Position numbers and translations under genes: made by a program
In this document: in pieces, positions 35,292 to 46,866 of the stretch
How the letters are laid out: each line of letters starts with the position of its first letter
Numbering within the stretch: position 1 is the first letter of the stretch
Notes under the pieces: model-generated
Seen by the model: the letters and a program-made list of their open reading frames with translations, nothing else
Database searches by the model: none
What the model was told of the DNA's origin: nothing
NCBI GenBank assembly: GCA_935421135.1
Contig: OW285188.1
Span: 3,462,733 to 3,526,732, forward strand
DNA: 64,000 bases
Direction of reading: 5' to 3'
DNA from: Bugulina stolonifera
Lineage: Eukaryota; Bryozoa; Gymnolaemata; Cheilostomatida; Bugulidae

Positions 35292-36152
35292 CAGAGTTTG
35301 GGTCCATGGTGGACTTCAAGTCAACAAGTCAAGTCATTTCTAAAATTTTGGAGGCAAGTCAAGTCCAAGTCAAGTCAGTGCCGCCTCAAGTAAATTCAAG
35401 TCAAGTCAGCCATCATGCAAGCCACAGGTCAAGTCGAAGTCAGGTACAAATGAAAATCAAGCGGAAGACAACTTCAAAAAATTTTACATTTTCCAAGACA
35501 TCATGTTTTGCTTTTAGTAGAAAAACCATGCCAAAGTGTAACTGGGTATGTGCTGTATGTTATGCAATTACGGTAAAGAACTAGTCAATAGATATAGTGA
35601 GATTGGCACTATGGTCGAGACTAGTCATTTAATATTATATACATGCATATTAGTAATGGTGATAGGCCTACAGCGTTACATAGCATATCAACAGCACATG
35701 GTACAGCACAGAGTGTCCACTGGTCACTCCTGCAATTCCAATCTACATTACTGTACATTGTATTCACTACTTGCACCACACTTACACAACTTATACTGTG
35801 TGTACTTGCGTCTATGCAGTGTATAGTCTCACTTACACACAGCTAAGGTGTTAACTGTGATCTGTACTCTCATAGCTAGCCTTGATATACTCTAAGACAG
35901 TCAAAGTGTTGCTAGTAGCACCGTTGAAGTAAAAGCGATAAATAAGTAGACAATTGAGATCCATTTTCCACGTTGGCTATACAATGTACAAAGTTTTTAT
36001 CAGCTTGATTGACTGGGCAGACCCAAGTCAAAGTCATAAGTCATTCATATGCCCAAGTCAAGTCACAGTGTTGTGCGAGTCTAATAAGTCAATTGACTTA
36101 TTAAGTCAGCGAGTCCAAGTCAAGTCAAATCTATCACTTGAACCCAGCTCTA
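35292..36152. mobile_element. Non-autonomous hAT element with AAGTC arrays (861 bp)
   Basis: The exact 8-bp duplication CCAATAAC lies on both sides (35284-35291, 36153-36160), the size hAT transposases make. The left end begins CAGAGTTTGGGTCCA and the right end, reversed, begins TAGAGCTGGGTTCAA, giving imperfect inverted repeats of hAT type. Dense AAGTC/CAAGT words fill the first ~150 bp and the last ~140 bp, and could be transposase binding sites. The middle has no transposase. Confidence 0.85.
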
Positions 36153-36349
36153 CCAATAACAGCTAGTACCACCTTACTCTAGAAGAGACACGTTCCTGTC
36201 CATACATATGTCCAGGTTTACAGCTGTAGAAAATGAAGAGATAGTACGAGGTGGGGGGTTGCGCTATATTATTACTTCTACTGAACATATCGCATGTATT
36301 GAAGACCAACTGATTAGAGTGCAGAGATTGTTACCTAATGATGAATACG

Positions 36350-36430
36350 GCCCAATGATGAATATGGCCCAATCATTGGGCCATATTAATCATTGGGCCC
36401 CAATGATGAATATGGCCCAATGATGAATGT
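36350..36430. repeat. Cluster of CCCAATGATGAATATGG repeats forming hairpins
   Basis: A perfect palindrome with a 1-nt centre spans 36361-36387 (arm AATATGGCCCAAT). A second one spans 36389-36407 (arm ATCATTGGG). The 17-bp word also recurs in direct orientation. Confidence 0.85.
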
Positions 36431-36610
36431 GGCTCAATGACAAATGCAGTATGACAAGTTTATTAGGAAGCCGAAGCAGTCAAACAATACACAAGTACCA
36501 ATATTCATCAAATCCAGGTGGTATAATAACATTGCTATTATTGATTGCACTACTTGGGATCAAACAAGAATACGAGCAAAGAGAAGATAAGTCTGGAACA
36601 CATGACAAAC

Positions 36611-36627
36611 GGGGGGGGGGGGGGGGG
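36611..36627. repeat. Poly-G tract (17 G)
   Basis: Uninterrupted G17 in otherwise AT-rich DNA. It may form a G-quadruplex or reflect a sequencing weak spot. Confidence 0.95.
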
Positions 36628-36822
36628 TGGATAGTAAGTCAGACTACTAAAATACATGTAATAATGAAGTAGGCCTACATACGGTTACTATTGATTCAGA
36701 TACCGCTGTTGCTTGTCCTATGATAATTTACAATATTACTATGCTTGATATAAAGATAGCACCCGCAGAGTATTCAACACTCCAAAATCAACTTTACGAT
36801 TGGAATATCTACATGTATATAT

Positions 36823-37077
36823 ATGTTGTCTTTTTATGAACTTATTAACCACCTAACTCCAGTTATTGATAATAACCTTATACCTGAAAAATTAACTAGT
36901 GAAACGCGCTTATCAAAGAGCCAAGGTTTTGGACTCTCCAGGGAGATCCTTAGATTTGCCATTGCATATTTTGGTGCCAAGAAGTTTAACGATCTCCCCA
37001 ACCACATAAAAAAGAGTCAATTTTTAAAATCTTTCAAAAGTGCCATCAGAAACCATCTTCTTCTCCTTCCAGATTAA
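36823..37077 (+). mobile_element. LINE (non-LTR retrotransposon) 3' fragment
   Basis: The 84-residue frame has the pattern seen at the C-terminal end of many non-LTR retrotransposon reverse-transcriptase proteins: AYFGAKKFNDLPNHIKKS followed by a FKSAIRNHLL helix and stop. Nothing upstream encodes the reverse transcriptase itself, so the copy is 5'-truncated. The following 37078-37560 region, with the word GCCACTTTTAAGGCA twice (near 37169 and 37233), is probably its 3' UTR. A similar TCTTTTACTYTAYTAGTTTT stretch near 42940 may be another tail of the family. Confidence 0.6.
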
Positions 37078-37567
37078 AACCCAATTTACCAACATTCAGT
37101 CTTTTACTTTATTAGTTTTATCTTGCTAAATGCTTGTTGCATGTGTAAAGGATGCCGGGTGAGCTGCCACTTTTAAGGCAGCACCACCTGGATACCTTCA
37201 CCGCTATACCGACTCACAAAGGTACAGTCAGCTTGCCACTTTTAAGGCAGGCTTGACTAGTCCCTTTGTACCTGCCGGCTCCCTGCCAAGTATTAGCCTG
37301 CTAGCCGGCTGTGTACCAGCTAATGCCCTGCAATGTACCGGCTAATGTATTATTATGTTAACCACAAACAATCAAGTGTCAGCTTGATGCCGGTTGACTG
37401 CTAATTAATCTGTGAAGTGAATGCCTGCCAAGTGTCCAAGTGTATAGTGCTGTTTATTGTGACAAAAGAGGCAGAGCAGAACATCTGCTCTGCTTATATA
37501 ACATAGCAAAGACCAAAGGTCAATAGATACCGGCTGACTAATACAACATTCCAAGCCGGCATCAGTA
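37078..37567. other. Likely LINE 3' UTR or flank, no gene
   Basis: Richer in G+C than the surroundings, with short repeated words (GCCACTTTTAAGGCA, GCCGGCT, GTACCGGCTAATG). No open frame of note. It ends at the TAA target site of the Harbinger element. Confidence 0.5.
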
Positions 37568-37858
37568 TAAAGGTGAAAACAGACTAGCGAATATATTCGT
37601 CACGCTAAGGCGAAGCGATGGCAGCGTGCCAACGTTTTTCGCGCCAAACGAAGCACACAGGCGATTTTCCATCGCGAAAACGTTGTAGTCCGAGTATACA
37701 TGTCGAAGCAGGCAATTATTCTTATATTGATATTTAGGCATATTTTAATATCGTGTGCGCCACAACTCGGCTACTAACAGAGTTTTTGGATTCATTAAAA
37801 TATCGAATCTTAAAATAATATAATAATTTAAAATAACCATTGCTCAAATTCACTTGTT

Positions 37859-39620
37859 ATGGATGAGTACCAATTAGCAGCCGGCTTGCTCTTTTTTACG
37901 TCAGCTTTTGTTGCTCTGAATAGAAGAAGAAATGCTCGGAGACGACGAGTTAGAAGATGGTGGACTCACCCCATTAATCTAGTCCGGCCAGAGGAAAGAG
38001 CTTGGACTCTTTTAATGGAAAGATTTAGGGTTGAGTTTCCTGACAAGCATGAAGCCTGTTTAAGAATGAATAAAGATAAGTTTGACTTAATATTAAACTA
38101 TGTTCAGCCAAGGATTGAAAAAGTGGATACCCACTTGAGAAAAGCAATACCTAGTGATCAGAGGCTCTGTGTTACACTTTATTATTTAGCTACTGGAGAC
38201 TCATTTAAGACTTTGTCTCTTTTCTTTCGAATGGGAGAGTCTACTATCAGAGAAATAGTATATGAGACCTGTCAGGCAATCTGGGACTCAATGCATTCAG
38301 ATTATTTAAAAACTCCTTCATCTGCTGAAGACTGGGAAAAAATTGCTACTGATTTCTCCCATCTTTGGAACTTTCCACATTGTGTCGGTGCGATTGACGG
38401 CAAACACTGCACTATTCAAGCCCCTCGCAATAGTGGCAGTGAATATTTTAATTATAAAAAAACATTTAGTATTGTTCTAATGGCTGTTTCAGATGCAAGG
38501 TATATGTTTACATACATAGACGTTGGAACACCAGGTAGATGGAGTGATGGTGGCACCTTCGATCAGTGCAGTTTAAACCAGGTTCTGTCAGATGGTAGAC
38601 TTGGTCTCCCCCCAAATGCTTCTTTGCCAGGTAAAGAAAAATAACTATCTTGTTAACAGTGCTGGTGCATCTTTATCATTATCTTTATCTTTATCTTTAT
38701 AGAAGTCACGGGTTTGCTTGATTGGAGAGGGGGTAGTGGTAATGTCTGTTAGTGTTATTTTTCTTTTGGTTCAAGAGTTGCAGCCCTCTGGCTTGGCTGC
38801 AAATCTCTATTATTATATACCATACTAGTACCTTGTTTTAGGCAGCAATAAGATCGCTCCATTCACTTTTGTGGCAGATGAAGCATTCCCATTGAAAAAC
38901 TGCATCATGCGCCCATTCCCTGGTAGAGCGAATAGTTTGGAGAAGTGCATTTTCAACTTTCGACTATCTAGAGCCCGCCGCACAATTGAGGTGAGTTAGT
39001 TCAACTATCTATATTTATTGTTTATATGCGATTCTAGGCTTGCCATATAGATTATTTTATTTCTTGATGGCAAATTGGCTTTTGATACATCAAATTATTC
39101 TTTTATAACTTAGTAGTCTAAGAATTTCCAGCTTGACGAGAGCAATATCTAGTTAACTTTTTTCAAAATTGAAATGAAATTCTGATTCCAAGTCGACAAC
39201 TTTTCATTGATATATAATCCCTGATTTTATTTTCCAAACTTTCATGAGGCTGAATGTATATTTTAGAATGCTTTTGGAATAATGGTTTCGAGGTGGAGAT
39301 GTTTAAGGAGCCACTTACACATGTCACCAGATCATGCCACATCAATAATACTTGCCTGCTGTGTGCTTCACAACTTCCTCCGTGAGCAGAAATGCGAGAA
39401 CTACTGCCCACCAGGCTATGCAGATGCCATGGACATGAATGGTGAAGTTGTACAAGGTGGATGGAGAGACAACGGTATAGGAGCTGTGCTCGAACCTATA
39501 AATCCAACTGCACATCGTAATCCACCTGCTACTGCTACACAAGTGCGGGATACCTTTATGTCATATTTTAACCAAGAAGGTGCGTTGCAGTGGCAAGTCG
39601 CTCATATAAATAGAACATAG
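37859..39620 (+). CDS. PIF/Harbinger transposase (DDE_Tnp_4 type), 424 aa
   Basis: Catalyses cut-and-paste transposition of the Harbinger element at TWA sites. Exons 37859-38630, 38842-38990 and 39267-39620 join in frame (GT..AG introns of 211 and 276 bp). The N-terminus has an Arg-rich block (about residues 22-33), then a helix-turn-helix-like region. The catalytic core shows VGAIDGKH (D180), IDVGTPGRWSDGGTF (D221) and RTIENAFG (E307); the third triad motif is restored exactly across the exon 2/3 junction. The length is normal for the family and no stop or frameshift is seen. Intron 1 holds a CTTTAT microsatellite (about 38676-38701). It is expected to act in the nucleus with the MADF/BESS partner at 40065-41773. 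Confidence 0.92.
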
Positions 39621-40064
39621 AACACACTGTGATTTCATAAATATTATTTGTCAGTAATACTAAGTAAGCTACCATGCAATATACCCTTATGATGTAATTT
39701 TATTTTTAATTTCTTCCACATGTGCATGTTTTAAAAACAATCCCTACTTCTAGTAGTATGTATGCTTATGTTTAGTAATAATTAATTAAATTCATGCCTG
39801 CTTCTGAATGTTATATAATTATGCTTCTTTGCTGCATGACTTATAAATATTATAATATTCTTTACATGTATGTATATTGAATATAAATAAAATCAAGATG
39901 CATGTCTCATAAAATATGCTGAAGTGAAGTGAGACTTATTTGTCATGTGCTGAAATTAGCAAAGCAAAGCATGAATAATGTTTAAAAATATATGAATGTT
40001 TAATAACGAGGCGTCATATACTTGGCTAGATAAACAAAGCAGTTTTATTATCTTGAGTGTCATA

Positions 40065-41773
40065 TCAAATATTACCACTTTTCGTCAAATCCTGAGTTTC
40101 TTCAGACTGTATATGCTGGGGAAAACTGGCATTGAAAATCAGATCACGGATCTGCCGTTTTAGTAACTCGACAGTATACCTGTCATTTAGCTCATCCAAT
40201 GCTTCAGCTACTTCCTCACCAAATCTAGCATTTTTTGGGGTGGTGGTCCGGGAACGTTGATTACCAATGAAGGAATCCCAACGATCGATCAGTTGCTCCT
40301 CAAACAAGCTGCTGTCACCTGACAACTTACGCTTGGCAGCCCGATTAGAGGTCCTACTTGAGGGGCGACTGTTTACAGGTGTTATTGTTGAAGAACAGGA
40401 AGGAAGCTCAGTAGATGGGGCGTTGGAGGAATGGTCATTATTAGCCGGGTCATCTATATCATCATTATCAGATGCCTCCTCCATCTGCTCTTCTTCATCT
40501 ATGATTGCTGGGAGTGTCTCAGTGCTAGGCAAGCTAGATGCTGATCTTATGCTAGAGACATTACTGAAAGCAATTTGGAGAGAGTTATTACAAAACATGT
40601 ATATATTATGCACAGAAAAAACATACTAATGCAGTTACTAATAGTGATGATCATCACTACTCATACTCACCAATATAGTCTGACTCGAAACCAAAGTATT
40701 GTAACAATGCTTACATTATTTGACTTCACGCGTAAAATTTATGCATTATAGGACCACAATAAACAACTAGACCTAGTAGAAATTGCTGACTATCGGAACC
40801 TCCAGAAATTCTGGTTGATGTCACACACAGCATCAAATACTGCTGACCTTGCAGCTGTGTTATACACCGACAGTCACGCTGCAGAGGGTCATTAAGTGAC
40901 AAGAGGTACATACAGTCATGAAAGAAATAGTCTTCCATGCTAACAACAGCCTTAGAGGCCTGCCTATAAAATAACATCTCAGCTTGATGCTCACCCACTC
41001 CTCGATCTATATGGCAAAAGCCATTCCATTAATGGCATCCAACACCAAGCTTTCTTTGTTGATGCTCCAGCACCTGACCTCGTCTCTTTCTCTATTTCTC
41101 TCTGCTTCCGCACAAGAGTGTCGTTCAAGTTCTTCCATGCTAACTTCAGATCTTGATCTGCAAATGTAAGTATCAACATAGAAAAAGATATGGACGTGCA
41201 AAACATCAGTTTTCATCTTACTAATTCAAGCTTAATTGAAATAACATCGACTTGAATTGAAAGAAAATCATCAAATTATAATAATAATAATTTATTAATA
41301 GTTTAATATTAAAATTATATTATATTTTGAAATAATTTTGTATGATATCACCAATCAACCTAATCATTTCAATTAAATTCACTAATGTACTATTATTATA
41401 ATTATTTCAAGTTGAAGTTGGTTACTAAGTAAGTTAGTAATGATAACAATTAATTTAGTTAGTAGGCAACTCACTCGTTCTAAATTAATTAGATCAATAG
41501 TTGTAGGCAAAAACCTTATAAATCGTTTTCAATAATTATCCTAGTTTTGATGACATCTAAATTAAAATCTTTGGTATTTATATTAAATCATATTATAAAC
41601 TCACACTCAATATTTATAACCTGTGCGATTTCTCTCCAGTTGTTGTCCTTAATATCGGATCTGTGGTAATCCTTATGCTTCATGTTGAACAGGCATTCTC
41701 TCATTCTAACATGGTCTATAAAACTTTCTATTTCATCTTTATCTAGCGTATACTTTTCTGTTTGTCTAGGCAT
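40065..41773 (-). CDS. Harbinger-encoded MADF/BESS (Myb-like) protein, 276 aa
   Basis: DNA-binding accessory protein of the transposon; in this superfamily the partner helps bring the transposase to the nucleus and the element ends. Minus-strand exons 41605-41773, 40995-41157 and 40065-40563 join in frame with phase 1 and phase 2 introns (donors GTGAGT and GTGAGC, acceptors TTTGCAG and TTTCAG). The MADF region covers about residues 14-105 (NNWREIAQ, AWKNLNDTLVRK, WLLPY). An acidic Ser/Asp-rich linker with IDEEEQMEEASDNDDIDD follows. A BESS-like end (FGEEVAEALDELNDR ... LLKRQIRDLIF) precedes the stop. The start was chosen at MPRQTEKY. The open frame at 40726-40998 is part of intron 2. Confidence 0.8.
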
Positions 41774-42078
41774 ATTGATATTGATTTGTTTAAAAAAGAT
41801 GAAAGTGAAGGTAAATATTAATATATTATTATGAATTAAACTTTTTCGGAAACAAACATGCAAAATGGAATCGGCAGAACAGATACAAGTATAGAGTGGA
41901 ATCGGTAAAAGTTTACTAGCCAATCAAAATCAAGCGTTATCGAGAGCGAAGCGAAAAATATTAAACATGCTTGATATTGGGCGAACGTGGCGTTTTTGCT
42001 TGATTTTATGACGCCCTGTCGCTCCGCCGTCAAATCGCTCCAAATAACGGCGCGAAATTCGCTAGTCTGTTTCAACCT

Positions 42079-42994
42079 TAAAAGCATAATGATACAAATT
42101 ATTGGCACATGCATATACATGTAGAATATGGAGACACAGGTTATTGGCATACTAGGTATATGCATACAGAATTATGTGTGTAATATAATATTATTATGAC
42201 AATTAGTATGACTTATTTAAGAGTTGTCCACTATTGCGCACTTGAGAGAATATAACTCCTGACTAAAATTGATTGGCTGACTGTAGATAGGACAGGTATA
42301 TATAGGAGAGGAGTACTTACATAGAGTAGACTCAGTAGAGAGATAGATAGACAGATACCTAGAGTAGACTGTGAAAATGAGGCATGGAAAGACAGCAGTA
42401 TACTGTCGACATACCTGTAAATAAGTCACACAGTGACAAGAGTGGACGACGACATAGACGCTACACATACATGTGCATATTATAAAAATCTATAAAGTAG
42501 TGGAAAACACGAAAATGAAAGAAAAGCTACAGAATAGAAAACCAAATAAAAACCAATAAAACACTAAAAACTAAACTAAACTACAACAGTGTGGAGCGTA
42601 TGGAGTGTAGGTGGATCGTATGCTACTAAGTAACTCATATCAATGCGTACTAAGGAGCAAGGATATATGCGGAACAACTATCTTGTTGTAGACCACAGAA
42701 TAGAGTCGACACCGCCATATCCTAGACCACAGAACCAGAACCTACGCCACACAGCTAACTACATTGGAGATCAAGGTGCTGACAAAAGGACCTGCAGACA
42801 GCGTACTACCACTACATACTACATACAGCTGGTGAGTCCTAAGTCCAACTAAATGTTATAACTGACAATACCAAAACCCCCAATTTAATCATAACATACT
42901 TACAATTTTATATTTATTGCTTTTAGCTAATTTACTTGTCTTTTACTCTACTAGTTTTATTTGCTACATGCTTACAATTTTTATGTATTGCTAT
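42079..42994. other. Intergenic, possible LINE tail, no gene
   Basis: No coding exon was recognised. AGATAGATAGACAGATA-type low complexity lies near 42340. A stretch near 42940-42970 resembles the LINE 3' UTR at 37095-37140. Confidence 0.4.
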
Positions 42995-43723
42995 TAGAGG
43001 TGGAACGAGACTCGAGATTTCTCGAGTCTCGTATCGACTTGTCTTGTCTCGAAAGTCGTCTCGAGATGGCACTTAGTATTCGAGACTGGTAAACAAATAG
43101 CAGCTAATAATTTTTATTTATAATAAGTTAATAATTAAAATACAACTAATTGCTAATCAACAATAAATCTATCAAATGGAAAATCATCATTCAAATTATT
43201 TAGTAATACTACCTACATGTACATTCCCAGCACTGATTTCCTAGTAATAACATCGCAGCTAACGCTGAGCTACTAGTCCATCACTACAAGTCATACAGAA
43301 TTACTAACGACTGTCAATCACCACTCCCACAATGCAATGTTATGTCCTTACCAAAAGTTGTCTACTCGTGAGATTACTTCCTTAAAGGAAACATAACTCC
43401 ATACTAATTTGTCAAATTATATTTTATTATTGTAGTACCCATGTACAGTGTACATGCAATGTAACGTACATGGAATACATGTGCAATATATTTCACAGCC
43501 TCCTGTTCACCTTTTATTGCAATGCATAATGATAAAATACAGAGTTTACAGAGTAGCAATTGAAACTATTGGAGTTCCAACATGCAGATATATAAAATTT
43601 GACAAACTTTTTAGAAAAATTCCCTTGAATCCTAAAACCCAGTCTCGTCTCGTCTCGAATTTTTTAGAAGTAATGTCTCGAATCTCGTCTCGAATCCAAA
43701 AATGCTGTCTCGTTCCACCTCTA
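42995..43723. mobile_element. Non-autonomous hAT element with TCTCG arrays (729 bp)
   Basis: The exact 17-bp inverted ends TAGAGGTGGAACGAGAC lie at 42995 and, reversed, at 43723. The 8-bp duplication ATTGCTAT lies on both sides (42987-42994, 43724-43731). TCTCG/CGAGA words cluster just inside both ends (43003-43085 and 43640-43710), including CTCGAGATTTCTCGAG. There is no transposase frame inside. Confidence 0.92.
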
Positions 43724-43731
43724 ATTGCTAT

Positions 43732-44433
43732 TAGCTAATTTACCAGTAGTCGTTCACCCATTTTACAATTCATTTTGTGCTATAACTTCTTGTTTTCTGG
43801 ACAAAAGTCCTCTGGACTTACATGTAATCTTCACCAGAATAAAACAGAAAATATATATATCAACCAGCCACAGAGAGCTCAGTGGGTATATTGAGGAACA
43901 GGGGAGACAATAATCATACCAGGCTTTGGGTGGAGAGTTTATCAACTGTATACAATGATCAAGTACTCAATCTTACCACTATTAACGTATCCAACATCAT
44001 TACTTGTTGCTAATAGTAATCCCACCAACGACATGTATATTTTTTGAACTACAAACATGTAAAATCTACATTATATAATAAAGCAGAGGGTTATTTTCAC
44101 TCAGGTAATCCCTTCATTTTGTATTTTCCAAAAGAAATGTAACAAAAATAAATTTCTAAACGAATAAAAGTAAACAGCAGAGTAGTAATTATTAGTATAC
44201 AATACATACATGTATTACCAAAACAAAACCACAAAAAATTAGGGACAAAGACAGGTTAGTGCTGGTAAAATATTAGATAGATTAACAGCTGTTAAACAAT
44301 TCCTGCAGACTGGCAGAGCAAAAAGATGTACAAACCACACGATGTCATCAAAGGTTTATCTATTCTGATTAATTTGATTGGAAGACACTGCACAATAATT
44401 ACAATATAGTCATTACAGTTGCTTAAGACAACT
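43732..44433. other. Intergenic, no gene seen
   Basis: AT-rich DNA between the hAT element and the minisatellite. Only short chance frames. Confidence 0.4.
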
Positions 44434-44720
44434 ACTCTACACTATACTACACTATACTACACTATACTACACTATACTACACTATACTATCCTACACTAT
44501 ACTACACTATACTACACTATACTACACTATACTACACTATACTACACTATACTACTCTACACTATTCTACACTATACTACACTATACTACACTATACTAC
44601 ACTACTCTACACTATACTACACTATACTACACTACTCTACACTACTCTACACTATACTACACTATCCTACACTATACTACACTACACTATACATGTACTA
44701 CTCTACACTATTCTACACCT
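44434..44720. repeat. ACTATACTAC minisatellite
   Basis: About 28 imperfect copies of the 10-bp unit ACTATACTAC, with ACTACTCTAC and ACTATCCTAC variants. The long open frame across it is an artefact of the repeat. Confidence 0.95.
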
Positions 44721-44945
44721 CTGGTAAAAGACTATACTAAAGCACGGATTGGCTAGGGAGGGAAGGATATTTCCTGTAGGAAGCTGAGGAAACTTAGATA
44801 CGCTGTATAACTAGAGTGATGTTTGGTATTATATTAGAAGTTGTGTCCTCTCGCAGTATTGATAGTTCTATTGTAGTAAATAGAGTTGTGCCCTCTTGTA
44901 ATGTCATGTTTGTACACCTCTCGTCTAAATTTGCAGACCTAAATG

Positions 44946-45378
44946 TTCAATGGTGAGTGTATGGTCGGTGTATGGTGAGTACATGGTAGGTGTATGGTGA
45001 GTGGATGGTCAGTGAATCGTGAGTGAACGGTCAGTGTATGGTCACTGAATGGTGAGTGTATGGCCAGTGTATAGTCAGTGAATAGTGAGTGTATGGTCAC
45101 TGAATGGTGAGTGTATGGCCAGTGTATAGTCAGTGAATGGTGAGTGTATGGTCAGTGAATGGTGAGTGTATGGTCAATGTATAATCAGTGTATGGTCAGT
45201 GAATGGTGAGTGTATGGTGAGTGTATAGTCAGTGTATGGTCAGTGTATGGTCAGTGAATGGTGGGTGTATGGTAGGTGTATGGTCAGTGTATAGTCAGTG
45301 TATGGTCAGTGAATGGTGAGTGTATAGTCAGTGTATGGTCAGTGAATGGTGAGTGTATGGATAGTGTATGGTCAGTGA
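44946..45378. repeat. GTGNATGGTSA 11-bp minisatellite
   Basis: About 38 imperfect 11-bp units, often alternating GTGTATGGTCA and GTGAATGGTGA, so a 22-bp higher-order period is visible. It lies about 225 bp after the previous minisatellite. Confidence 0.95.
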
Positions 45379-46144
45379 AGCGATAACTACAGTGTTGGCA
45401 TACTGGTACAGTGATAATAAACAAGATATATCTAAGCTCGAAAACAAAATACAGAATAAAATATACAAGTAAAACAACAACTTATAGTTTAATAAATTAT
45501 TAATCGCTTGAAAGGCAATATGTGCATGCCATGGCCACTTCCAGTTAGCGATGTACCTGTCATATATTTCAGCAAAATTAGCAAAAATTACCTTATATGG
45601 TAAACATTGTGTCCTTGGTAGAGACGTTGATGAAATAACCCATTGTACATGTATATCTGTAGTCCAATGTTATAAAATCTTCATCAGAGATCAGTATCCA
45701 GGGTGCAGGGTGTTCGTATTCCCATTAAACAAACAGTACAGGTCCAGATAAGCCAGTATCAATCTGGTAACAGACAGATGGACATACAGACAGACAGGTA
45801 GATGTCATAAAAACATGATATACAATGTAGAAACCACAGCAACAAGACTGACCTATAAACAGTTAAACCAGATTGCTAGGCATGTAGTATAATATCAGCA
45901 GTTGGTTCGATGTCAGCCAAAGGTGAATAGAGAAATCATGCAGGTACGTGACCACGCAAAGAAATTTAGAGGCAACTGGTTGACCTACCGATTTCTCCTG
46001 ATTGCTTACTTCATAGTGACGGCAATGGTTCCATTATACAGCTAATAGCATCGTCATAAGTGGCATTCTAGCTAAAAAAATCACAGCTTGTAAACTTACA
46101 CAAACATGAAAATACAAAGATGTTCCTTGAAAATGATTACCAAC
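45379..46144. other. Intergenic, no gene seen
   Basis: No convincing exon; a 66-codon frame at 45551-45751 has no recognisable domain. Confidence 0.4.
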
Positions 46145-46282
46145 CTTCATATCGTAAAATGCTGTAATAACCTGTTGCCCTTGCCATACTTTTACCAGCA
46201 TTGCTGCGTGCTTTTGGCACCCTATGTCTGTTGTTTCATCCTTCAAGATAGAGAAATGAGAGGACTTCATAGTCTCAACCAC
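46145..46282 (-). pseudogene. hAT transposase exon, inverted
   Basis: Minus-strand exon of 46 codons between a good acceptor (ATGCAG) and donor (GTTGGTAAT). It encodes VVETMKSSHFSILKDETTDI and more, the start of the hAT catalytic core, ending AFYDMK. It lies just upstream of, and opposite to, the plus-strand exons that should follow it. The gene has therefore suffered a local inversion. Confidence 0.7.
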
Positions 46283-46391
46283 CTGCATCATAGAACGTGT
46301 GTATAACAGTTTGTATGTAGACACTATCTGTAGTACCTAATGCAACATATTTGATAACTGTAGTACCAAAATATTTTTTAATCTATACTGT

Positions 46392-46866
46392 AGGCTAATA
46401 GAGCCACCGGAGAAAATCTTTTCAATGCTCTAAAAAAGTCACTAGAAAGAGATGGCCTACCCTTTGCTAAACTAGTAGGATCTGGGTCTGATAATGCTAC
46501 CTCATTGGCATGCATACCTCACCAGCTGTGAAAGTTCATATTTATGTGGTATTGAATTTTTTCATTTTATTTTATTACTTGAAGCTTTTCTTTCTTAATA
46601 AAAGGACAGAAAAGCTAATGGAAGATGCAGAATTCTGCTCAGGGTTCATTCCAAAGAAACTTCTACGGCCTTGTCAGACTAGATGGCTCAGCCTGCAAGC
46701 AGTTGTGGAAAGAACGCTAGAAAAACTGCCTTCTCTCAGAGCATGCTTTGCCTCAGAGGAGCTCGATGTTGAAGCGAAGGAAATAAAGAAAACTTTAAAC
46801 AAACCCCTCGTGGAGCTTTACCTTATCTTCTTGCCCTACTTCACTAAGTTCAACCTCAAGTTTCAA
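46392..46866 (+). pseudogene. hAT transposase relic, middle exons
   Basis: The first exon (about 46392-46505) encodes ATGENLFNALKKSLERDG then LVGSGSDNATS, the next part of the hAT core. The second exon (about 46605-46866) encodes CQTRWLSLQAVVERTLEKLP and a segment ending FNLKFQ before a GT donor. The usual His/Cys region between them is missing. Together with the inverted exon at 46145 and the C-terminal exons at 54480-55385 this is one hAT gene of the BED-finger type seen widely in animals. It is not functional as it stands. Confidence 0.75.

Larger units (their letters stand above)
36153..36822. other. Intergenic, with hairpin cluster and G tract
   Basis: No gene was recognised. It contains a cluster of inverted repeats (36350-36430) and a 17-base G tract (36611-36627). 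The short open frames are chance. Confidence 0.5.
37571..42078. mobile_element. Complete autonomous PIF/Harbinger transposon (4.5 kb)
   Basis: The left end AGGTGAAAACAGACTAGCG and the reversed right end AGGTTGAAACAGACTAGCG match except for two bases. The 3-bp duplication TAA flanks both sides (37568-37570, 42079-42081), as usual for PIF/Harbinger. The element carries the two proteins known to be needed by this superfamily: a DDE transposase (plus strand) and a MADF/BESS, Myb-like DNA-binding partner (minus strand). They are arranged tail to tail. GC-rich subterminal DNA with CGAAGCGATG- and CGCGAAA-type words lies inside both ends. Both genes are open, so the element may still be active. Confidence 0.9.

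Noticed and set aside
35306..36166. Ser/Gln/Val-rich frames at 35306-35584 and 35954-36166
   Set aside because: Translations of the AAGTC arrays of a hAT element.
40267..40629. 120-codon plus-strand frame
   Set aside because: Shadow of the BESS-containing exon on the opposite strand.
40726..40998. 90-codon minus-strand frame between MADF/BESS exons
   Set aside because: The exon 2 donor joins exon 3 at 40563 in perfect phase, and this piece is out of frame, so it is intronic.
44419..44727. 102-codon Tyr/Thr/Leu frame
   Set aside because: It is the translation of the ACTATACTAC minisatellite.
44946..45378. Possible CRISPR-like array
   Set aside because: 11-bp units without unique spacers; an ordinary minisatellite in eukaryotic DNA.
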